The notes under the pieces are model-generated. The model was not told the origin of the DNA. It saw only the letters and a list, made by a program, of their open reading frames with translations, and did not search any database. Of a stretch of 26,413 bases of DNA, positions 8,297 to 15,130 are shown in pieces. Source of the stretch: Acidobacteriota bacterium (GTDB taxonomy: Bacteria > Acidobacteriota > UBA6911 > RPQK01 > JADFOI01); the NCBI GenBank assembly GCA_027295745.1, contig JAPUKI010000148.1, positions 1-26,413 on the forward strand, given 5' to 3'. The translations under genes were made by a program, and so were the position numbers. Positions within the stretch are counted from its first letter, which is position 1. Each line of letters opens with the position of its first letter.

Positions 8297-9037
8297 TTAT
8301 GCTCCGGAGAGTTCTCTCTCCAACTTGAGTATCTCTTGCACGAATTCCTGGCGGCACTCTGCCGCGTAAGGATTTTCGCGTTCCATATCCAAAAACAGCT
8401 GGTCGGTATCTTGTTGTACCGTCCTGACCAAAAGATGAAAGGCCTCCGGTCCCGGCGTCGAGATAGCCTGCGATGCCCACCTCAGTTGCTTCATCACCTG
8501 CGCAATCAAATGAAACACCGCCTGGCTCTGCGCAATCTGCTTGTCATGCTCCTCTGGAGTCGTCTCCACAATCACTAACTGCAACTTTTCCAGATAGTTC
8601 CGAATTCCCGCATAGGTCTTCCGCTCGATTCTAACCGGGCTCAACGCGATTTTTAGTCCGGCAATGCCCTGCTTGCCGCTGTCTGGTCCAAAGAGCGGAT
8701 GCGTACCCAGGACTTGGACCGACTCCGGAAGATGAGCCAACATCCACTCAACGGGCCGCTTTTTGACACTACAGGTGTCCACCACTATTTGCCCCTCTCG
8801 CAAAAACGAGGCCATTTTCTGGCAAGTTTTCTCTACCGCTGAAATGGGCACGCATAGCACAATCAAGGGTGCGGAAAGAACTTCTTCGAAAGTTGCAGCT
8901 TCGGAAACACCCTGGAGTTTTTGCGAGTCATGGTCGTATACCAGAAGTTTCTTGTCGCAACGCAAATAGTCATAAACCATCTTGCCAAAGCGTCCTAATC
9001 CCACCAATCCGATCTCTTCGATTTTCACGGTCTGCAA
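8297..9037 (-). CDS. tyrA: prephenate (or arogenate) dehydrogenase
   Basis: A 246-residue TyrA-family enzyme that oxidatively decarboxylates prephenate or arogenate on the way to tyrosine. The NAD(P)-binding Rossmann motif GLVGLGRFG is at 10-18, followed by PLIVLCVPISAV. The catalytic histidine is His113 in GTHPLFGPDSGKQG. There is no chorismate mutase or ACT domain, so this is the short monofunctional form. The assigned start is a TTG at 9037; a GTG at 9028 would remove only three residues and avoids overlap with a possible -10. pheA, the phenylalanine counterpart, is elsewhere in this window (23360). Substrate and cofactor preference cannot be told. Confidence 0.9.
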   Translation of the reverse strand: MQTVKIEEIGLVGLGRFGKMVYDYLRCDKKLLVYDHDSQKLQGVSEAATFEEVLSAPLIVLCVPISAVEKTCQKMASFLREGQIVVDTCSVKKRPVEWMLAHLPESVQVLGTHPLFGPDSGKQGIAGLKIALSPVRIERKTYAGIRNYLEKLQLVIVETTPEEHDKQIAQSQAVFHLIAQVMKQLRWASQAISTPGPEAFHLLVRTVQQDTDQLFLDMERENPYAAECRQEFVQEILKLERELSGA

Positions 9038-9058
9038 TTATATAATAATGGGTAGGAA

Positions 9059-9718
9059 ATGCCCGAAAACGCACTGTTCAGCTACCGCACTCCGGAACCG
9101 GGGAAAACCCTCTTTGACCCTCAGAATCAGCTTTGGGAAAAATGTGAAATAGCCACCATCGACCGTTATTGGAACGGGCAGTCAGCCCTGCGGGAGAAGG
9201 GCTATAATTGGGCCAACCTCACACATGTCCGTTCGCTGTGGAATGAACACCATGTCTTTTTTTATTTTGAATCCTGGTTTGATTCCCTCAACGTCGATTC
9301 TGAGTGGGGCACAGAAAGTGCGACGGAGGGTCTCTGGAACAAAGATGTGGTCGAGGTGTTTTTAAGACCGGGTAAGGCGACGAACTACTTCGAGATCGAC
9401 GCGAGTCCTCTCGGGCAGTGGATGGATCTGAGGATCTTAAAGCCTCGTGAGGAGGTAGACCTGAGGTGGAACTCCAATCTTGAGCTGGAAACTGTTTTGA
9501 ACAAAGATGAGTGTATCTGGCGGGCATTTCTGGGGTTGTCCTTCCAATCGATGAGGAAGTCACCGCCGGAGGTGGGCGAGGCTTGGCGAGTGAATCTGTA
9601 TCGAATAGCCGGCAAGGAGCCGGACCGCGAGTACCTGGCCTGGAGACCCACCTTCACCGAACAACCCGACTTCCATAGACCCTCCGCCTTCGGTCATTTA
9701 ATCTTCCTGGATGACTAG
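9059..9718 (+). CDS. CBM9-like carbohydrate-binding domain protein
   Basis: 219 residues, apparently one beta-sandwich domain. The order LWEKCEIATIDRYWNG, VRSLWNEHHVFFYFESWF, GLWNKDVVEVFLRPG, NYFEIDASPLGQWMDLRI and WRVNLYRIAG follows family 9-like carbohydrate-binding proteins, which often occur in Acidobacteria and Bacteroidetes as single-domain proteins of unknown function. No signal peptide is visible, so it may be cytoplasmic. It is divergent from tyrA with only 21 bases between, and its stop (TAG, 9716-9718) shares a G with the GTG start of rnhB, making it the first gene of a CBM9-rnhB-pcm run. The ligand is unknown. Confidence 0.75.
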   Translation: MPENALFSYRTPEPGKTLFDPQNQLWEKCEIATIDRYWNGQSALREKGYNWANLTHVRSLWNEHHVFFYFESWFDSLNVDSEWGTESATEGLWNKDVVEVFLRPGKATNYFEIDASPLGQWMDLRILKPREEVDLRWNSNLELETVLNKDECIWRAFLGLSFQSMRKSPPEVGEAWRVNLYRIAGKEPDREYLAWRPTFTEQPDFHRPSAFGHLIFLDD

Positions 9719-10692
9719 TGATGCCACTGGACCTTTCCAGATATTCGGTTGAGGAAATCCGCAAGCATTTTCTCAGTCAGGAAAACTCCATCTCGCCTTA
9801 CAGCCTGACCCGGCTGCAGAGGGATTCGCGAGAAGGTGTTCGCAAAATCTACCAACAGTTAAAGAAGCGACAAGAGAAAGAGAAGGAGGAGCGGCAGCGC
9901 GTCGAGTCCATGCTAAACTTGGAACGTGTGCTGTGGAACTCCGGGGTCCTCAAGATTGCCGGTGCAGACGAGGTTGGAGTTGGGCCATTGGCCGGACCTC
10001 TCGTGGCGGCAGCGGTGGTTTTTCCGCCCAACCCCTTCATCTTAGGGGTGGATGATTCCAAACGCCTGGCTCCGGAGATGCGTCAGCAACTTGCTCAAAT
10101 CATCCGCGAGGAGGCTGTGGGGATCGGGATTGGACTGGTTGATGTTGCTCAAATTGACCAACTCAATGTTTACCAGGCTGGCATCTTGGCCATGAGACGC
10201 GCGGTGGAGAACCTTCCGTCACGCCCGGATCACCTCTTGCTTGATGCCAGGGAGATCCCCGGGCTCTCCATTCCCCAGAGCAATGTTTTCAAGGGCGACA
10301 GCATCTGCTTTTCCATCGCCGCAGCCTCCATTATCGCCAAGACCTGCCGCGACCAACTGATGATCGAGCTAGACGGGCCCTATCCCCAATATGGTTTCGC
10401 CCGTAACAAAGGTTACTGTACGCCAGAGCACCAGAAGGCTATCCAAAGGCACGGCCCTTCGACGATTCATCGAAAGTCCTTTACCTTCATCCAGGAACTC
10501 TGTGGGGAATACTCCGATCTATTCTACCGACTACGGGAAAAAGCGCTGCGGCTTGATTCGGCAAAGGCGATTGATGCCTTTGAAAAGGAATTTGTGGGAG
10601 TGCGCTCCCAGCTCAGCCCTCGTGAGCGGCGGAAAATAAAGCTACTCCTGGCCAGGTTCTGGAACCGGGTGCAACTCTCAGAACTCAGATGA
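9718..10692 (+). CDS. rnhB: ribonuclease HII with N- and C-terminal extensions
   Basis: 324 residues, longer than the usual 200-260. RNase HII cuts 5' of ribonucleotides embedded in DNA. The catalytic DEDD set is present: Asp84 and Glu85 (AGADEVG), Asp176 (LLLDA) and Asp194 (FKGDS), with IAAASIIAK following. Residues 1-75 form a basic helical extension like that of Bacillus-type RnhB, and about 65 residues follow the usual HRKSF end. Oddly, the GRG motif that reads the RNA-DNA junction is GVG here (87-89 in DEVGVGPLAG). The start is GTG 9718 or the adjacent ATG 9721. The stop overlaps the pcm start in an ATGA. Confidence 0.93.
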   Translation: MMPLDLSRYSVEEIRKHFLSQENSISPYSLTRLQRDSREGVRKIYQQLKKRQEKEKEERQRVESMLNLERVLWNSGVLKIAGADEVGVGPLAGPLVAAAVVFPPNPFILGVDDSKRLAPEMRQQLAQIIREEAVGIGIGLVDVAQIDQLNVYQAGILAMRRAVENLPSRPDHLLLDAREIPGLSIPQSNVFKGDSICFSIAAASIIAKTCRDQLMIELDGPYPQYGFARNKGYCTPEHQKAIQRHGPSTIHRKSFTFIQELCGEYSDLFYRLREKALRLDSAKAIDAFEKEFVGVRSQLSPRERRKIKLLLARFWNRVQLSELR

Positions 10693-11348
10693 CTGATCCC
10701 TATCGAATTGAGCGGGAACGAATGGTAAAAACCCAGTTAAAAAAGAGAGGTATCCGCAACTCTCGAGTGCTGGAGGCCTTCAAAAGAGTCCCGCGGCACC
10801 ACTTCATCCCCAAGAAGCTGGCAGATCAAGCCTATGCAGACGGGCCCTTAGCCATTGGAGAGAGTCAGACAATCAGCCAGCCTTACATGGTCGCCATCAT
10901 GACTCAATCAGCCGAGATTGTCCCGGGAAATCGAGTTCTGGAGATCGGTTCCGGCAGTGGTTATCAATGTGCCATCCTGGCTGAGCTAGGGGCTGAGGTC
11001 TACACAATTGAAAGGATTCCGGCCCTTTGCGAGCAAGCTCGGAAGACCTTGCGTCGCCTGAACTACCAGGACATCCACAGCCGAGCCGGAAACGGCACCC
11101 TGGGGTGGGAGGAAGAAGCCCCCTTTGACGCCATTCTGATCACCGCCGGAGCTCCGGAGATTCCCAAGCCCCTGTTGGACCAGTTGGCTATCGGGGGTCG
11201 ACTGGTGGTCCCCTTGGAAGAGGACTACTCTCAGGTCCTTTACATTGTGAGGCGAAGCAAGGAAGGATTTCACAGGGAACGAGGGGAGCGTTGCACTTTT
11301 GTACCGCTTATTGGGAAGCACGGCTGGAAGAAAGACCCGAGAGCGTGA
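10689..11348 (+). CDS. pcm: protein-L-isoaspartate O-methyltransferase
   Basis: 219 residues. The enzyme methylates isoaspartyl residues in aged proteins so that they can revert to aspartate. Family marks are RVPRHHFIP near residue 35, GESQTISQPYMVAIMT, which contacts substrate and cofactor, the SAM loop VLEIGSGSGYQCAILAELG, and the later FDAILITAGAPEIPKPLLDQL. The length is normal. The ATG lies within the rnhB stop (ATGA, 10689-10692), implying coupling. It ends 21 bases from the convergent TPR gene, and I see no terminator between them. Confidence 0.95.
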   Translation: MTDPYRIERERMVKTQLKKRGIRNSRVLEAFKRVPRHHFIPKKLADQAYADGPLAIGESQTISQPYMVAIMTQSAEIVPGNRVLEIGSGSGYQCAILAELGAEVYTIERIPALCEQARKTLRRLNYQDIHSRAGNGTLGWEEEAPFDAILITAGAPEIPKPLLDQLAIGGRLVVPLEEDYSQVLYIVRRSKEGFHRERGERCTFVPLIGKHGWKKDPRA

Positions 11349-11369
11349 TCATAGAAAACAGGTCAGCGA

Positions 11370-12596
11370 TTAATTCTGGGGGTTTGCGCTCTCTGAATCT
11401 GGAATCAGACCCTGCTCCTCCCATTGGGCCAATTGGACTTTCAGCTCCTCTGCCACACCAGCAGTGGGGACGACTTCCAGAAAAAGACGATATTCAGCAG
11501 CAGCGGAGTGAAAGTTTCCTTTCTGCGACATGATCCACCCGAGAATATAGTGGGCAAACGGGTAGTTTTGGGCCCTACTGCTCTCTTGGATCTGCAAGAC
11601 CGATTCTTCCGCGGCATCGAGCTGCCCCAAAGAGCTACTGGCCACTGCATTGAAATAGTGGGCTCTTACCAGTCCAGAGTCGAGCTCAAGCGCCTGACGA
11701 GACAAGTGAGCGGCCTCTTCCCAGTTCTCCTCCTCCAGTTCCAGCATGGCCAACGATATTAAGGGGCTTGCGTACTGGGAGTCAGCGGCTACAGCCGCCA
11801 GAAAAGACTCGTGGGCAGCCGGCCAATCTTCGAGTTCCAAAGAGACCTCACCCAGCAGATTCCAGGCTGCTGCAAACTCGGGGTAGATCTTCACGGCCTT
11901 CTCCAATTCCTTGGTCACCTCGTCAAATTTGATCTCCTTCTTGCCCAACTCTTTCTGGGCTTTTTCATAGGCCTTTTTAGCATCTTTTGGTGCGGCCAAG
12001 GTCTTCAGGCTGATAGTCGCACTGGCGGCTCTATCTCTCGAGTACAGCACAATGATGCCTATGTCGGGGTTGTCAAGGGCGCGCCGCGGACCAAGGAGAA
12101 TCCTGTCCGACTCGAAGCCTGCTAGCATCGCCTGCACTTCACAGGAACTGATATTGAGTGTCCCGGCCTGTCCTAATCCCGAGGAATCTATACGGGCATC
12201 GCCGCCCCCCATGCCGAAGCTGAACCCGCCCTGCAGTTGCTGAGCGACTGTGGAAGAAATCGACGCATCCAGTGGCCGCTGGGCGTTGAGAGCGCCTCGA
12301 CCAGCCTCTATCATAAAACCAAAGGTGCCATCCCCGGACGCAAAGACCTGTTGGAGAACCGTGCTCTCGCAGAGGAATTGGACCTTTACCTGTTCGGTCG
12401 GGGGCCCGCCATCCTCCATCATGATTTTCCCGGACAGGAACAGGGGGCTCTGATGTCGCGGGCTTCGCTGCTGCTGTTGGGGTTGGCGGTCGCGTTGACC
12501 ACTGCTGGAACTCGGCGGCTGTTGCTGTTGCTGGGCCCATCCCCAGCTCGAAAAGAGACAAAGGAACACTAAGACAAGGAGCGGCCTTTTTCCCAT
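11370..12596 (-). CDS. secreted Gln-rich TPR protein
   Basis: 408 residues from ATG 12596, chosen over the longer frame (12629) because AGGAGG sits just upstream and the protein then opens with a clean signal peptide (MGKRPLLVLVFLCLFSSWGWAQ). A Gln/Ser/Pro-rich segment follows to about residue 50, then a beta-rich domain (LFLSGKIMMEDG...VFASGDGTFGFMIE) resembling carboxypeptidase-regulatory domains. The last about 200 residues are TPR repeats (PEFAAAWNLLGEVSLELEDW, ASPLISLAMLELEEENW and others). Probably a periplasmic or surface scaffold; its partner is unknown. Proteins of this build are common in Acidobacteria. Confidence 0.82.
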   Translation of the reverse strand: MGKRPLLVLVFLCLFSSWGWAQQQQQPPSSSSGQRDRQPQQQQRSPRHQSPLFLSGKIMMEDGGPPTEQVKVQFLCESTVLQQVFASGDGTFGFMIEAGRGALNAQRPLDASISSTVAQQLQGGFSFGMGGGDARIDSSGLGQAGTLNISSCEVQAMLAGFESDRILLGPRRALDNPDIGIIVLYSRDRAASATISLKTLAAPKDAKKAYEKAQKELGKKEIKFDEVTKELEKAVKIYPEFAAAWNLLGEVSLELEDWPAAHESFLAAVAADSQYASPLISLAMLELEEENWEEAAHLSRQALELDSGLVRAHYFNAVASSSLGQLDAAEESVLQIQESSRAQNYPFAHYILGWIMSQKGNFHSAAAEYRLFLEVVPTAGVAEELKVQLAQWEEQGLIPDSESANPQN

Positions 12597-12639
12597 GGAG
12601 ACCTCCTGAGATGACGACAAGAAGGACACACTATCGATG

Positions 12640-12648
12640 ATGATACCA
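12640..12648 (-). promoter_or_regulatory. candidate extended -10 promoter of the TPR gene
   Basis: On the minus strand TG-G-TATCAT (12648-12640) is an extended -10 with five of six bases correct. The start would fall near 12633, 37 bases before the TPR ATG. No good -35 is seen 16-18 bases upstream. Confidence 0.35.
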
Positions 12649-12702
12649 CTTTTAATACAGTTTAGCGTCCCTGTCCATCTAAATTTAGGGAAGGGAGCAG
12701 CA

Positions 12703-12934
12703 AGTGCCTCGCTTCAGAAATACGGTGAAGTTTGTGGCGCGCGCGACGGCGGCGAGTTCGCGAAGCGACGACGACGCGATGCCAGTGCGCATCGCAAAGG
12801 AGGAGCGACAAAGAAATCGATGCCGGCCCGCCGCCACCCTGTAGGCTGATGGGGGTTGGGGGCGATCTCTACGTTGCTTGTCGTCGCCGATGTCCCTGAC
12901 ATCGCCTCCTCCTCGCTCCTTGACCTGGCCTGAT
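12703..12934. repeat. truncated copy of a foldback repeat element
   Basis: The left end (AGTGCCTCGCTTC, then AAATACGGTGAAGTTTG) matches the left terminal repeat of the complete element at 17300-17576. Inside, both copies share GAGGAGCGA-AAGAA-TCGATG, ATCTCT--GTTGCT and the near-palindrome CGATGTCCC(T)GACATCG (12888-12904). Similarity stops after the stretch TTGACCTGGCCT at about 12920-12931, so the right terminal repeat is missing. GA/CG-rich left and CT/CG-rich right halves could fold on each other. Short open frames here look like by-products of repeat composition. The whole gap from 12597 to 13000 holds the TPR promoter, this element and the palindrome at 12944. Confidence 0.65.
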
Positions 12935-12943
12935 CAAAAAATC

Positions 12944-12959
12944 GGTGACGGCCGTCACC
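12944..12959. promoter_or_regulatory. perfect 16-bp palindrome upstream of the GAF/HD-GYP gene
   Basis: GGTGACGGCCGTCACC is a perfect inverted repeat 41 bases before the ATG at 13001. It lies just beyond the end of the truncated repeat, so it may be an operator or a leader hairpin for the phosphodiesterase gene. No T-run follows. I cannot name a regulator. Confidence 0.35.
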
Positions 12960-13000
12960 AAAAACAGAAAAGTCACACTGTCATCCTTAGAGAGGCCATA

Positions 13001-14224
13001 ATGAATACGAGTCACCTCAAAAAGCTTGCACAAGTTGGGATTGCTCTGTCTGCGGAAAAGGACATCAACAAACTGCTTGAGCTTATCGTCGATGAGGCCA
13101 GAAACCTCACGGCAGCCGATGGCGGCACCCTTTACATCGTTGATGCGGAGAGGGCACATCTTCGATTTGAGATTTTACAGAACGACACCATGGAGATGAG
13201 GCTGGGTGGAACCACAGGAAGAGAGATAAGCTTACCGCCGGTGCCTCTAAGAGCCTTTGGGCACCCTAACCATGCGAATGTCTCCTCCTACGTCGCACTA
13301 ACGGAACAGATTGTCAATGTCCCCGATCTCTACGAGGCAGAGGGTTTCGATTTCATCGGTCCAAGAACATATGATGCCTCCACAGGTTATCGTTCTAAAT
13401 CCATGCTTGTGATTCCAATGAAGGACCATGAAGATGAGGTCATTGGCGTCTTGCAGCTCCTCAATGCAAGAGATCCGGCCACGAGCGACATCATCCCTTT
13501 CGATCCTGAAAGTGTGGACTTGATCGCTTCTTTGGCTTCGCAAGCTGCCGTGGCACTGACAAATAGAGTTTTGTTTGAGAATCTGGCTGAGGCCAAGCGG
13601 TGCACAGAACAGGCACATCTCGATACCATCCAGCGGCTGGCGATAGTTGCCGCATATCGAGATAAGGACACCTCGATGCACATAAAACGCATGAGTTGCT
13701 ATAGTGCCGTTCTGGCCAGGGGCTTTGACCTGCCGCCCCAGGAGGTGGAGATCATTCTTCGCGCCAGCCCCATGCATGATGTCGGTAAAATTGGCATTCC
13801 CGATGCCATTCTTCTCAAGCCGGCCAAACTCAACTCTGAGGAATGGCTGATCATGAAGCAGCACACAACCATCGGTGGGCACATGCTCAGTGGCTCTCAG
13901 TCAGAACTGATACAAGCCGGCAAGACGATCGCCTTATCCCACCATGAGAGATGGGACGGCAGTGGGTACCCAGCTGGGCTGGCGGGAGAAGAGATCCCCC
14001 TTTGGGGGCGTGTTTGCGCTGTGGCGGACGTTTTCGACGCCCTCACCCACAAGCGCCCATACAGGCAGGCCATGTCCAATCAGGAAGCCTTCAAGCTTCT
14101 GGAGGAAGGACGCGGCAAACAGTTTGACCCGCGCATGGTTGATGTGTTTTTTTCACAACTCGATGAAATTGCAGCGATTCAGGACCCGCGCTCCGAAAAA
14201 GTCTATCGCGCCTGCTGCGTCTAG
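13001..14224 (+). CDS. GAF/HD-GYP domain cyclic-di-GMP phosphodiesterase
   Basis: 407 residues. Residues about 10-190 are a GAF sensor domain (NKLLELIVDEARNLTAADGGTLYIVD to SLASQAAVALTNR). The rest is an HD-GYP domain with all its marks: His227, HD at 259-260 in MHDVGKIGIPD, HHE at 314-316 and GYP at 322-324 in HHERWDGSGYP, then VADVFDALTHKRPYR. Such enzymes hydrolyse cyclic di-GMP to GMP or pGpG. No membrane segment is visible, so it probably senses a cytosolic small molecule. The start at 13001 follows AGAGAGG; the open frame extends 123 bases upstream only through repeat sequence. It is a single gene, convergent with the next. Confidence 0.92.
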   Translation: MNTSHLKKLAQVGIALSAEKDINKLLELIVDEARNLTAADGGTLYIVDAERAHLRFEILQNDTMEMRLGGTTGREISLPPVPLRAFGHPNHANVSSYVALTEQIVNVPDLYEAEGFDFIGPRTYDASTGYRSKSMLVIPMKDHEDEVIGVLQLLNARDPATSDIIPFDPESVDLIASLASQAAVALTNRVLFENLAEAKRCTEQAHLDTIQRLAIVAAYRDKDTSMHIKRMSCYSAVLARGFDLPPQEVEIILRASPMHDVGKIGIPDAILLKPAKLNSEEWLIMKQHTTIGGHMLSGSQSELIQAGKTIALSHHERWDGSGYPAGLAGEEIPLWGRVCAVADVFDALTHKRPYRQAMSNQEAFKLLEEGRGKQFDPRMVDVFFSQLDEIAAIQDPRSEKVYRACCV

Positions 14225-14268
14225 TACGGATGATTTCTTCACTGCGCTCAGATGAAGGCGGCGGCGCT

Positions 14269-15069
14269 TCACTTTTCCTGCTGAGCCATTGATCTTTTGA
14301 TCTTAGCCCGAAGCCACCCTGGAACCAAAAGCTTGAGCCAGGGGATGGCACGGATCTTTCTGGGGATGTAAACAGCGCTGGCACCCTCTTGCATAGCTCG
14401 AACGATTCTTGTGCTGCATTCTTCCAGGCTGACTGCTTCATGGGTGTGCCGAGGCTTGGAGGTACCAAGAGGAGTTCCATCCGCTCTCAGGGCATTAGCC
14501 CTCAGCTTGGTCCCACTGACCCAACCGGGCATAACCGTCAGGAACCGGATCTGGTCTCCCATCTCGACTTCCAAAGCCTCGAGAAATCCTCGCAGGGCGT
14601 GTTTTGTGGCCGAGTAGCCCGTGTGCTTGGAGATGCCGATCAAGGCCTGGGCGGAGGAGATGGTCACAATGGTCCCGCAGACTCCCTTGAGGTAGGGAAG
14701 AGCGGGATGGATACAGTTCACGACCCCAATATAATTCACATCCATGAGCCGCCTAAAGATGTTTAGATCGGTGACCTGGTCGAAACGGACCCACATGCTA
14801 AGTCCGGCATTCAGAACTAAATAGTCCAGCCTTTTGAAGCGTTCTATCGTCCTGGTAATCAAGGTGCGGCATTGTGACTCATCTGTCACGTCAGTCGGCT
14901 GCACCAGAGCGGTTGCTCCCCGCTCTCCGATTTGGCGTGCCAGCTCTTCCAAGGCGTTCCCGTCCCGGGCCGCCAGCACAAGATTCATCTCCTGGCGGGC
15001 CAGATCCAGGGCTATCTGCCTTCCCAGACCAGAGGAGGCTCCCGTGATAATGGCTGTTTTGTTCTTCAG
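14269..15069 (-). CDS. short-chain dehydrogenase, candidate acyl/alkyl-DHAP reductase
   Basis: About 266 residues of a classical SDR: the cofactor loop GASSGLGRQ, NAGLSMW, the Ser-Tyr-Lys active site (VTISSAQ and YSATK), and PGWVSG. The C-terminal tail WLKLLVPGWLRAKIKRSM is hydrophobic and basic, perhaps membrane-associating. The start is unresolved. The frame has no ATG, GTG or TTG between the AGPS stop and the start of homology. The options are a CTG at 15069 (used here) or a TTG at 15210, which would put about 47 residues with no SDR similarity inside AGPS. Its position right after AGPS suggests reduction of acyl- or alkyl-DHAP, the role of the SDRs AYR1 and DHRS7B in eukaryotes. That is inference; SDR substrates cannot be read from sequence. 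Confidence 0.85.
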   Translation of the reverse strand: MKNKTAIITGASSGLGRQIALDLARQEMNLVLAARDGNALEELARQIGERGATALVQPTDVTDESQCRTLITRTIERFKRLDYLVLNAGLSMWVRFDQVTDLNIFRRLMDVNYIGVVNCIHPALPYLKGVCGTIVTISSAQALIGISKHTGYSATKHALRGFLEALEVEMGDQIRFLTVMPGWVSGTKLRANALRADGTPLGTSKPRHTHEAVSLEECSTRIVRAMQEGASAVYIPRKIRAIPWLKLLVPGWLRAKIKRSMAQQEK

Positions 15070-15130
15070 AACGATTTTAAAACACTCCGGCGAATGGGTT
15101 GTGCAGCCCGCAATCCTAGAAAATCTCCAC

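Noticed and set aside
12637..12902. Short open frames of 62-70 codons
   Set aside because: They are Arg/Ala-rich by-products of the GC-rich repeat and extend on both strands.
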